A DNA stretch of 64,000 bases from NCBI RefSeq assembly GCF_045209745.1, contig NZ_CP109273.1, positions 6,634,001 to 6,698,000 on the forward strand, given 5' to 3'. This DNA comes from Micromonospora sp045209745 (GTDB lineage: Bacteria; Actinomycetota; Actinomycetes; Mycobacteriales; Micromonosporaceae). Shown here piece after piece: positions 51,345 through 59,119 of the stretch. Position 1 is the first letter of the stretch. Each line of letters starts with the position of its first letter. A program made the translations under genes and the position numbers. The notes beneath the pieces were generated by a model, which saw only the letters and a program-made list of their open reading frames with translations, was not told the origin of the DNA and searched no databases.

Positions 51345-52493
51345 ATGACGACAATCGCACGGGTCGAGACCTTCCTCGTCGCCCCCCGCTGGCTCTTCGT
51401 CCGCGTCGAGACCGAATCCGGGATCGTCGGCTGGGGCGAGGCGACCTGCGAGGGCCGTTCCGAAACTGTCCGGGCCGCCGTCGAACAGCTCAGTGAACTC
51501 CTGATCGGCCGGGACGCTCTGCGGATCGAGGACCACTGGCAGGTCATGACCAAGGGCTCCTTCTACCGGGGCGGCCCGATCCTGGCCAGCGCGGTGGCCG
51601 GCCTCGACCAGGCGCTCTGGGACATCGCCGGCAAGCGGTACGGGGCGCCGGTGCACCAACTGCTCGGCGGCCCGGTCCGGGACCGGATCCGCGTCTACGG
51701 CTGGGTCGGCGGCGACGAACCGAGCGAGGTCCGCGACCACATCGCCGCCCAGGTGGCGGCGGGCCTGACCGCCGTCAAGATGAACGCCTCCGGACGGATG
51801 GGCCCGATCGCGTCGGTCGCCGAACTGGACGGGGTGGTCCAGCGGGTGGCCGCCGCCCGCGAGGTGCTCGGCGACCACCGCGACGTCGCCGTCGACTTCC
51901 ACGGCCGGTTCACCCTCGCCAACGCCCGCCGCATCGCCCCGCTGCTCGAGCCGTACCGGCCGCTGTTCCTCGAGGAGCCGGTCGTACCGGAGAACTCCCA
52001 CCTCATCGGCGACTTCGTCCGGTCCACCACCACGCCCGTGTCGACGGGCGAGCGGCTCTACAGCCGACAGGAGTTCCTGCCCGTCTTCCAGGCCGGCATC
52101 GCGGTCGCCCAACCGGATCTGTCGCACGCCGGTGGCATCACCGAGGTACGCAAGATCGCCGCGCTCGCCGAGGTATACGACGTGCAGCTCGCCCCGCACT
52201 GCCCGCTCGGACCGATCGCCCTCGCGGCCTGCCTGCAGGTCGGCTTCGCCACGCCCAACTACCTGATCCAGGAACAGAGCATCGGCATCCACTACAACCT
52301 CGGCGCCGAGGTGCTCGACTACTGCCTGGACAAGACGCCGCTGACCTTCGTCGACGGGTACGTCGAGCGGCTCACCGCGCCAGGCCTGGGCATCGAGATC
52401 GACGAGCAGGCGGTACGCGCGGCCGACAAGCGCGGCCACGCCTGGCGCAGCCCCATGTGGCGGCACCCCGACGGCTCCTACGCGGAATGGTGA
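51345..52493 (+). CDS. dgoD: D-galactonate dehydratase (enolase superfamily, DgoD type)
   Basis: 382 residues. Removes water from D-galactonate to give 2-keto-3-deoxy-galactonate. Enolase-superfamily barrel with metal ligands Asp (VAVDFHGRF), Glu (LEEPVVPE) and Glu (STGERLYSR), and the catalytic His in APHCPLGPIAL; the HCP and DFHGR patterns are those of DgoD. Gluconate or other aldonate use is possible. ATG 51345 lies 7 bases after the permease stop. Feeds the aldolase and kinase that follow (DeLey-Doudoroff route). Confidence 0.85.
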   Translation: MTTIARVETFLVAPRWLFVRVETESGIVGWGEATCEGRSETVRAAVEQLSELLIGRDALRIEDHWQVMTKGSFYRGGPILASAVAGLDQALWDIAGKRYGAPVHQLLGGPVRDRIRVYGWVGGDEPSEVRDHIAAQVAAGLTAVKMNASGRMGPIASVAELDGVVQRVAAAREVLGDHRDVAVDFHGRFTLANARRIAPLLEPYRPLFLEEPVVPENSHLIGDFVRSTTTPVSTGERLYSRQEFLPVFQAGIAVAQPDLSHAGGITEVRKIAALAEVYDVQLAPHCPLGPIALAACLQVGFATPNYLIQEQSIGIHYNLGAEVLDYCLDKTPLTFVDGYVERLTAPGLGIEIDEQAVRAADKRGHAWRSPMWRHPDGSYAEW

Positions 52494-53134
52494 CCATGAC
52501 CCTCGATCTGACCACCGAACTCGCTGCGGCCCGCGTCCTGGCGGTCATCCGCGGCACCGACACCGCCGCCGCGGTCGCCACCGGCACCGCGCTGCTGAAA
52601 GAGGGCGTACGCATCGTCGAGGTGGCCCTCACAACGCCCGGCGCGCTGCACGCCATCGAGGCCATCCGCGCGGCCGCGCCCGCCGAAGCCCTGGTCGGCG
52701 CGGGGACGGTGCTGACCGCCGCCGACGTCGCCGATGTGCTCTCCGCCGGCGCGCAGTTCGTCGTCACCCCGGCCGTCGTCGAGTCCGTACCCGAAGCCGT
52801 GCGCCGCGGAATCCCGGTCGCCGCCGGGGCGCTCACCCCGACCGAGGCGTACACGGCCCGACAGCTGGGGGCGTCGGCGGTGAAGCTCTTCCCGGCATCC
52901 CTCGGCGGCCCGGCGTACCTGAAGGCGCTGCGCGACCCGTTCCCGGACATTCCCTTCGTCGCGGTCGGCGGGGTGGGCCTGGCCGAGATGCCCGCCTATC
53001 TGGCTGCCGGCGCCATCGCCGTCGGCGTCGGCGGCCCGCTCGTCGGGGACGCCGCCTCCGGCGGTGACCTGGACGCGCTGCGCCATCGGGCGCGGGCCTA
53101 CCTGGCGGCGGCGACCCGCCCGCCGGCCTCATGA
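52487..53134 (+). CDS. 2-Dehydro-3-deoxy-phosphogluconate/galactonate aldolase (KDPG/KDPGal)
   Basis: About 215 residues, class I aldolase trimer. Schiff-base Lys in SAVKLFPASLGGP, catalytic Glu in VEVALTTPGA, and the glycine-rich GVGLAEMPAYLAAGA phosphate site. Cleaves KDPG or KDPGal to pyruvate and glyceraldehyde-3-phosphate. ATG 52487 overlaps the dehydratase stop by 7 nt; ATG 52496 is an alternative. Its stop overlaps the kinase start (ATGA). Confidence 0.88.
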   Translation: MVTMTLDLTTELAAARVLAVIRGTDTAAAVATGTALLKEGVRIVEVALTTPGALHAIEAIRAAAPAEALVGAGTVLTAADVADVLSAGAQFVVTPAVVESVPEAVRRGIPVAAGALTPTEAYTARQLGASAVKLFPASLGGPAYLKALRDPFPDIPFVAVGGVGLAEMPAYLAAGAIAVGVGGPLVGDAASGGDLDALRHRARAYLAAATRPPAS

Positions 53135-54084
53135 CCGCCGTCGACGTGCTCACCTTCGGCGAGGCCCTGGTGTCGCTGCGGGCGGCCGGACCACTGGCCA
53201 CCGGGGGCGCGCTGACCATGCACCTGGCCGGGGCGGAGTCCAACGTCGCGATCGGCCTGGCCCGGCTCGGGCACCGGGCCGCCTGGGTGGGCCGGGTCAG
53301 CGACGACGAGCTGGGCGAGTACGTGCTGCGGCAGCTGCGCGCCGAGAGCGTCGGCGTCGACGGCGTGACCAGGGATCCCGACCGACCCGCCGGTCTGCTG
53401 TTCCTGGAACGGCGCACCGCCGACCTGACCAGGGTGCGGTACCACCGGGCCGGCTCGGCCGGGTCGGCCCTGTGCGTCGAGGACCTGCGTGAGCCGATCG
53501 CCGGGGGTGCCCGGGTGCTGCACCTGACGGGCATCACCCCGGCGCTGTCCGACAGCGCCCGCGAGGCCGCCAGGTGGGCGGCCGAGGCGGCGTCCCGGTC
53601 CGGGATGCTCGTCAGCCTCGACGTCAACCACCGGGCCCGGCTCTGGACGCGAGAAGCCGCCCGCGCGGTGCTCGCACCGCTGGCCGGGTACGCCTCGGTC
53701 GTCATCGCCTCCGCCGACGAGCTGGACCTTGTCGGCGAACCGGGGGCGGACGAGTCCACGGCTGCGGCGGGTCTGCTGGCGCGCGGAGTGGAGACCGTAC
53801 TGGTCAAGGCCGGCGCCGACGGCGCCCGGGCGTACACCCGCGACGGCGTCCGACACGCGGCGGCGCTGCCGGTGACCGCGGTGGACACCGTCGGCGCGGG
53901 CGACGCGTTCACCGCCGGCTACCTCTCCGGCCACCTCGACGGACTCGACCTGGCCGGCCGGCTGCGCCGCGCGGTGACCCTCGGCGCCTTCGCCGTCGCC
54001 GGTCACGGCGACTGGGAGGGGTTGCCGCGCCGGGACGAACTGTCCCTTCTCGACGATCATGAGACCGGAAACACCCTTCGCTGA
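53131..54084 (+). CDS. PfkB-family 2-keto-3-deoxygluconate/galactonate kinase
   Basis: 317 residues, ribokinase fold. N-terminal GEALVSLRA and GGALTMHLAGAESNVAIGLAR substrate lid; C-terminal DTVGAGDAFTAGY carries the catalytic Asp and anion hole. Phosphorylates KDG or KDGal to feed the aldolase just upstream. ATG 53131 overlaps the aldolase stop by 4 nt. Confidence 0.87.
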   Translation: MTAVDVLTFGEALVSLRAAGPLATGGALTMHLAGAESNVAIGLARLGHRAAWVGRVSDDELGEYVLRQLRAESVGVDGVTRDPDRPAGLLFLERRTADLTRVRYHRAGSAGSALCVEDLREPIAGGARVLHLTGITPALSDSAREAARWAAEAASRSGMLVSLDVNHRARLWTREAARAVLAPLAGYASVVIASADELDLVGEPGADESTAAAGLLARGVETVLVKAGADGARAYTRDGVRHAAALPVTAVDTVGAGDAFTAGYLSGHLDGLDLAGRLRRAVTLGAFAVAGHGDWEGLPRRDELSLLDDHETGNTLR

Positions 54085-54107
54085 GCACTACCCGAGAAAG
54101 GCACCTC

Positions 54108-55337
54108 GTGAAGATTGTCGCAGCGGACGTCATCGTCTCCAGCCCCGACCGCAACTTCGTCACCCTGAAGATCACCACAGCTGACGGGGTCACCGGCCTG
54201 GGCGACGGCACCCTCAACGGGCGGGAACTGGCGGTCGCCTCGTATCTGCGCGACCACGTCGTCCCGCTGCTGATCGGGCGGGACGCGCACCGGATCGAGG
54301 ACACCTGGCAGTTCCTCTACCGCTCGGCGTACTGGCGGCGCGGGCCGGTCACCATGGCGGCCATCGCCGCCGTCGACGTCGCGCTCTGGGACATCAAGGC
54401 GAAAGCCGCCGGCATGCCGCTGTACCAGTTGCTCGGCGGCGCCTCGCGGACCGGCATCATGGCGTACGGCCACGCATCGGGGCGGGACGTCCCCGAACTG
54501 TTCGACTCCATCCGCAACCACCTGGAACTCGGATACCGGTCGATCCGGGTACAGACCTCCGTGCCAGGGATCAACGCCGTGTACGGGGTCGCCGCGCAGC
54601 CCAGCCCCGACGGCAAGCGGTACGACTACGAACCGGCGCAGCGCACGCCGCTGCCCGCCGAGGAGGACTGGGACACCCGCGCCTACCTGCGCCACCTGCC
54701 CAGCGTCTTCGAGGCGGTACGCAACGAGTTCGGCCCCGAGCTGCCGCTGCTGCACGACGGCCATCACCGGATGACCCCGATCCAGGCCGCCCGGCTCGGC
54801 AAGGACCTCGAACCGTACGACCTGTTCTGGCTGGAGGACTGCACCCCTGCGGAGAACCAGGAGGCGCTGCGGCTGGTCCGCCAGCACACCACCACGCCAC
54901 TGGCCATCGGCGAGGTCTTCAACACGGTCTGGGACTACCAGACCCTCATCCGGGAACAGCTCATCGACTACGTGCGGTCCGCCGTCACCCACACCGGGGG
55001 CATCACGGCCATGCGCAAGCTCCTCGACTTCGCCGCCCAATACCAGATCAAGTCGGGCATCCACGGTCCGACGGACATCTCACCGGTCGGCATGACCGCC
55101 GCGCTCCACCTCGACCTCGCCATCCACAACTTCGGCATCCAGGAGTACATGCAACACGGGCCCCTGACCAACGAGGTGTTCCGGCAGTCGTTCACCTTCG
55201 CCGACGGCTACCTCCACCCCGGGGAGCAGCCGGGCATCGGCGTTGAACTCGACGAGCAGGCCGCCGCGCGGTACCCGTACACGCCGGCCTACCTGCCGTT
55301 CAACCGGCTCAAGGACGGCACTGTCCATGACTGGTGA
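54108..55337 (+). CDS. manD: D-mannonate dehydratase (enolase superfamily, ManD/RspA type)
   Basis: 409 residues. Dehydrates D-mannonate (and in some members D-gluconate) to KDG. ManD landmarks: long YDYEPAQRTPLPAEEDWDT loop, LLHDGHHRM with metal Asp, LEDCTPAENQ with metal Glu, AIGEVFNT, and the catalytic His in SGIHGPTDISPVG. High-activity and low-activity ManDs differ in the loop region and cannot be separated by eye. ATG 54108 follows GAGAAAGG. It provides a second entry to the KDG branch served by the kinase and aldolase. Its end overlaps the gluconokinase start by 11 nt. Confidence 0.87.
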   Translation: MKIVAADVIVSSPDRNFVTLKITTADGVTGLGDGTLNGRELAVASYLRDHVVPLLIGRDAHRIEDTWQFLYRSAYWRRGPVTMAAIAAVDVALWDIKAKAAGMPLYQLLGGASRTGIMAYGHASGRDVPELFDSIRNHLELGYRSIRVQTSVPGINAVYGVAAQPSPDGKRYDYEPAQRTPLPAEEDWDTRAYLRHLPSVFEAVRNEFGPELPLLHDGHHRMTPIQAARLGKDLEPYDLFWLEDCTPAENQEALRLVRQHTTTPLAIGEVFNTVWDYQTLIREQLIDYVRSAVTHTGGITAMRKLLDFAAQYQIKSGIHGPTDISPVGMTAALHLDLAIHNFGIQEYMQHGPLTNEVFRQSFTFADGYLHPGEQPGIGVELDEQAAARYPYTPAYLPFNRLKDGTVHDW

Positions 55338-55893
55338 CAGGCGCCCCACCCACGGCAACCCGCGGCCGACCCGGCACGTCGTCGTGATGGGCGTGTCCGG
55401 TGTGGGCAAGACGACCGTGGCCAGGGGGATCCGCGAGCTGACCGGGCTGACGTTCGCCGAGGCGGACGAGTTCCACTCCGAGTCCAACGTGGCGCGGATG
55501 CGCTCCGGTGTACCGCTCGACGACGAGGCCCGCTGGCCGTGGCTGCGCGACCTCGCCGCCTGGATGTCCGCCCGGAACACCGAGGGGGTGTCGACGGTGC
55601 TGGCCTGTTCCGCGCTGAAGCGGTCCTACCGGGACCTGCTGCGGCAGGGGCCGCCGGACCTGGACTTCGTCCACCTGGACGGGCCGGCGGAGGTGATCCG
55701 GGAACGGTTGTCCCAGCGCGCCGGGCACTACATGCCGGCGAGCCTGCTGGACTCCCAGGTGGCGGCCCTGGAACCGCTGGGCTCGGACGAGTCCGGCGTG
55801 GTCCTCGACCTCTCGCTGCCCCCGGACCAGCTCGTCACGGCGGCGGTCACCCGGCTGGGCCTGCGAACCGACACCGCGGCTGGCGGTAGGTAG
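55327..55893 (+). CDS. gntK: Gluconokinase (GntK type)
   Basis: 188 residues, P-loop kinase making 6-phosphogluconate. Walker A GVSGVGKTT, the substrate motif EADEFHSESNVARMRSG, and CSALKRSYRDLLR. Start ATG 55327 lies inside the end of the ManD gene, so it is coupled; it is the last gene of the operon. It links the operon to the pentose phosphate pathway. Confidence 0.9.
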   Translation: MTGDRRPTHGNPRPTRHVVVMGVSGVGKTTVARGIRELTGLTFAEADEFHSESNVARMRSGVPLDDEARWPWLRDLAAWMSARNTEGVSTVLACSALKRSYRDLLRQGPPDLDFVHLDGPAEVIRERLSQRAGHYMPASLLDSQVAALEPLGSDESGVVLDLSLPPDQLVTAAVTRLGLRTDTAAGGR

Positions 55894-55959
55894 GCCGCCC
55901 TGTTGCGGGCCGGGCGCAAACCGTGCGGAATGCGCCCAGCGGACATCCGGGCTGTCGGC

Positions 55960-56711
55960 TCATGAGGACCCGGTGGGAGCGGGCAGACCGCTCCCACCCC
56001 TCCTCCTCGGCTGGGGCGTGGACGCGGGTGCCGAACGTGACGTAGGACCCGCCCCGGCCCTTGGGCAGCGCAGGCCTTCTCGTATCTGCAGGAGCGGTAG
56101 GCCCGACGCGTACCGCCGGAAGAAGCTGGCGGTCGGGGTGTCGGCTGCCGCGACGGCGTCCGGGGTGCCCTCCGCGACCACCGCGCCCCCATCCGGACCG
56201 GCTCCCGGGCCCAGGTCGATCACCCAGTCCGCCGACGCGGCGACGGGGATGTCATGTTCGGCCACCACGACGGTGTTGCCCGAGTCGAGCAACACATCGA
56301 GCGCATCCACCACACGCTGGATGTCAGACGGGTGCAGGCCGGGTTTGGGCCGATCCCCGGAAGGCGCGAATACAGCAGCCCTAGGTGCCCGTCGATACCG
56401 ATGATCGTCGCGACCGTGGAGCGGGGGTTGCGGTTCAGACGGCGCTGGTCGACCGCGAGCGTCGCGCCGAGTCCGAGAATGCGGTCGACCTTCGGCCGAT
56501 TGCGCTGGGTAATGTACTGCCGTACGAACGGCGAAAGCCCTTCCAGATACCGCAGCTGGGCTTCGTTGTCCAGGGTGTCGATGGCCAGCGAGGTCCTGCC
56601 ACTGCCGCTCACTCCGGTGAAGGCGACGAGCTGCCCCTTGGGGATGCTCACGGACACGTCCCGCAGATTGTTGGTACGAGCACCCACCACGTCGATGGTC
56701 TCGCGCCCCAT
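55960..56711 (-). pseudogene. UvrA-like (excinuclease/DrrC-type) ATPase, internally deleted and frameshifted
   Basis: The 5' part from ATG 56711 encodes an ABC-I start (ETIDVVGARTNNLRDVSVSI) with Walker A GVSGSGRTS (Arg in place of the usual Lys) and STVATIIGIDGHLGLLY. Near 56340 the reading shifts one frame and jumps to the C-terminal ATPase end (KPGLHPSDIQRVVDAL, GNTVVVAEHD, DWVIDLGPGAG). Full-length relatives have 750 or more residues; here most of the signature, zinc and middle domains are gone. Not functional as an excinuclease-like protein. Full UvrA-like paralogues in actinomycetes often give drug self-resistance. Confidence 0.75.
55972..55998 (+). terminator. Terminator of sugar-acid operon
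   Basis: Perfect 11-bp stem GGTGGGAGCGG (55972-55982) with CCGCTCCCACC (55988-55998). It lies within the tail of the UvrA-like pseudogene on the other strand. Confidence 0.6.
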
Positions 56712-56881
56712 ACTCGCCACGTCCCCTACGAATACAGTCAACCTTCGTCCACCCTCTCGCAGTGCAGCAGGACATGAAGCGATCACGTCACTACGCGGCA
56801 GGTCGTCATCAATGGCGCCGAGCGGCCGCTTCACCAGATTTCTCAGCACGTGGCCGGTCCCGATGCGGCCCGCGCTGCGGA

Positions 56882-57448
56882 TCAGGATCGGGACGCCGCA
56901 GTGACCTTTGCGATGTCGGGGGCGTAAGCGGTCATCCAGTGCGGATGCAGCCGGTAGTAGACCACGTCGTTGTCCCAGTCGAAGAGGTCGTCGCCATAGA
57001 AGTCCTTGAGGTACGCGAGCAGGTCCGGCCAGTCCGTGGCCGGCTCGCCGTCCTGGGGGTTGAGGATCTCCACCCTCCCGTGCGTGAACACGCCCAGGTC
57101 CTCACCGCGCATGTGCGCGGCGCTCACGGCGGACCGCGCAGCGAGATGACGCGCCTTGGCCGCGCCGCGCGACGTGCCGAAAAGCCACTTGCCGTGCAGG
57201 AAATGCCCATCCACACCGCTGATCCGCGGCTCGCCCTTCGCCGTCACGGTGGACAGGGCGAGAGTGCACATGCCGGTGAGGACCTGAGTGAGCTGCTCCG
57301 CGGTCAATGTTCGCTCAGTGCTGATGATCGAGCGGAGGTGCGAGGTGGAACGGGAGAGGGAGGCATCAAGGAGGGCCTGAAGCTCTTTGAGATCTTCTGA
57401 AGTTTCGCGCACGGAGGTCCTTATCTGTTGGTATCTATCCGAATTCAC
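56882..57448 (-). CDS. Pyridoxamine 5'-phosphate oxidase-like (PPOX/F420 split-barrel) family protein
   Basis: 188 residues. An N-terminal helical stretch (about 1-50) precedes a split-barrel flavin- or F420-binding domain (about 50-180): TLALSTVTAKGEPRISGVDG, HGKWLFGTSRGAAKARHL and AVSAAHMRGEDLGVFTHGRV. Members use FMN, F420 or heme oxygenase-type chemistry; the cofactor cannot be assigned. ATG 57448 gives the long N terminus; an internal start is possible. Flanked by pseudogenes and without operon partners. Confidence 0.75.
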   Translation of the reverse strand: MNSDRYQQIRTSVRETSEDLKELQALLDASLSRSTSHLRSIISTERTLTAEQLTQVLTGMCTLALSTVTAKGEPRISGVDGHFLHGKWLFGTSRGAAKARHLAARSAVSAAHMRGEDLGVFTHGRVEILNPQDGEPATDWPDLLAYLKDFYGDDLFDWDNDVVYYRLHPHWMTAYAPDIAKVTAASRS

Positions 57449-57529
57449 GGCTTACGCCCCGTCATCGACGCCGAGCAACACACCCATACTCAACCCAAAA
57501 CCTGACACCTTGTGTCTTGTTTTTTTCAT

Positions 57530-57730
57530 CCGTTTCGCAGGCACGGCGCGGGCGGCATAGCACGGGGGCGCGAACGGCTGCACGGGGCGCGGCCAAAGGT
57601 GCCCAGGTCCCACAGGACCGCGACGAGCCGTCGGGTCTCGGGCGACCGGTAGGCGCGGAAGCCCAGAATCAGCAGCCCGATGACAAGCAGGCTGGTGATC
57701 CAGATCCCGGCGTCGGTGACATACGCGGCG
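57530..57730 (-). pseudogene. Actinobacterial integral membrane protein remnant
   Basis: Reads TDAGIWITSLLVIGLLILGF then FRAYRSPETRRLVAVLWDLG, a membrane segment and juxtamembrane motif I know from large conserved actinobacterial membrane proteins. After LGTF the frame slips by one and continues WPRPVQPFAPPCYAARAVP, the expected next motif. Both ends are missing. Confidence 0.55.
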
Positions 57731-57744
57731 GGCCGAGGCTCTCG

Positions 57745-57890
57745 GCGTGGCGATCGCCAGCTACCCGGCCGGTGACGTTCCCGGGCAGGTGCGGGTGCTC
57801 GCCCCGTCCGGTGTCGACGGTCTGATCGACCTCGTCGGCCGCAACATCGATCCCCACCAGCCCGGCGACGCCGCTGCCGGGGTGTGGTAG
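57745..57890 (+). pseudogene. Possible medium-chain dehydrogenase/quinone reductase scrap
   Basis: An open frame reads SYPAGDVPGQVRVLAPSGVD then GLIDLVG, similar to the nucleotide-binding half of zinc-type alcohol dehydrogenase/quinone oxidoreductases, and ends at a stop. No start or flanking domains. The rest of 57449-57966 has nothing recognisable. Confidence 0.3.
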
Positions 57891-57966
57891 CAAAGCCGCA
57901 CCCCGGCAGAGACGCCGATCGGGACTGACGCGACGGAGAGCCTCCGCGCCAACCGGGGGCTCCAGG

Positions 57967-58740
57967 TCAGCAGCCGAGCCGCTTACTTGAAAGGGCGATG
58001 TCGTCGATCCAGAGGTCAAACTGGCCTGGTGTCGTGCCGCCCTGGTAAAGCTGCCAGCCGATCTTTACCGTGTCGACCGTCGGCAGGACGAAGGGAACGT
58101 CGTTGCCGCCGTGGTCGCTCGTGGAAGCGGTCAGTTCCGGGTTCGCCACGCCGTCGATCCACACCGCGACGCTGTTGTCCGCCGCGTCGATCTTCCACTC
58201 GAAGCACTGCCAGGTGTCCTCGGCGACCGGGGCGGACTCCCGCCAGTTGGTCCAGTCGCCGGTCGGACCGCCGTCGGCGCCGACCCCCCAGAAGGTTCCG
58301 GGGACCGTGGGCGCGTACTGGCCACCGACCGGACGGACGACCTCCGCGCTGCCGGCGCCGGTCGCTTCCACCAGTGTGAAGTGCGCCCAGTCCGGGGCGG
58401 TGGGGAAGGCATCGACGCGCAGACGCATCCGGCCGTAGAAGTGGTTGCCCGGCGCGGCGAAGTCGTCGACGCGCAGAAAGGCGCGTCCGTTGTCAACCGT
58501 GTGGATATGCAGCACCTGGTTGCCACGGCGGGCACGTTCGACGGTGAGCGTGCCGTGGCGGGTGTCGACGCCCCAGTTCAACGTGCTGGGCCCCCCGGGA
58601 GGCAGTCGCTCGAAGTCCTCACAGAAGAGCAGGCCACGGGGGCACGAGGGCGGGGAGGCACCCGACGCGCCGGCCGGAACGCTGCCGACTGCGGCGCCGA
58701 GGATCAGGGCGGCGCTCAACACCGCGAGAAAACTACGCAT
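57967..58740 (-). CDS. Secreted jelly-roll protein, Cip1/polysaccharide-lyase-like
   Basis: About 257 residues: signal peptide (1-26) and one beta-jelly-roll domain (about 30-257) rich in aromatic residues: FCEDFERLPPG at the start, NHFYGRMRLRVDAFP, ECFEWKID-like WQCFEWKIDAADNSVAVWIDG, and LWIDDIALSS at the end. Similar proteins are called Cip1-like after a fungal cellulose-induced protein related to glucuronan lyases; activity here is not proven. Two Cys pairs are possible. ATG 58740 is chosen over 58746 since GGAGG is 6 bases upstream of it. Confidence 0.65.
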   Translation of the reverse strand: MRSFLAVLSAALILGAAVGSVPAGASGASPPSCPRGLLFCEDFERLPPGGPSTLNWGVDTRHGTLTVERARRGNQVLHIHTVDNGRAFLRVDDFAAPGNHFYGRMRLRVDAFPTAPDWAHFTLVEATGAGSAEVVRPVGGQYAPTVPGTFWGVGADGGPTGDWTNWRESAPVAEDTWQCFEWKIDAADNSVAVWIDGVANPELTASTSDHGGNDVPFVLPTVDTVKIGWQLYQGGTTPGQFDLWIDDIALSSKRLGC

Positions 58741-59119
58741 GGTCATCCTCCATGACGGCTGGTCCCCACCACACGGGCCGGGCCAGCAGGCACTTTCCGG
58801 CCATCCGGCGCTGCGTGCTCCCGCTCGCACCGTTGCGGCGCGGTTGCCCCGCACTGCGGCGATCCGAGCTATCCGGCACGACCGCATCAGCTCCGGTTGC
58901 ATTGACGCATGTCAGTGTATGCGGTTCGCTTCGGTCGCCCGGCAGTGGATTCCCACCAGCGGGTCCCGAGACGAGGCAGAAGCATCGGCAAGCGTCCGGC
59001 CGGCAGCCGGTCGACCGTCGTGAACCGGGTTCGACCGGCCACGACGGTACCCGGGCCCGGAGCCGGTGGCTCCGAGCCCGGTCAGCGTCCTGAGGCGGCG
59101 GGCTGGTGCATGTCGTCGG
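58741..59119. other. Intergenic region with terminator
   Basis: About 380 bases without a gene; it contains the hairpin at 59051-59081 and probably the promoter of the Cip1-like gene. Confidence 0.5.
59051..59081 (-). terminator. Terminator after GH10-CBM2 gene
   Basis: 14-bp stem (59051-59064 with 59068-59081) with one G-T pair and a GGT loop. Confidence 0.55.
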
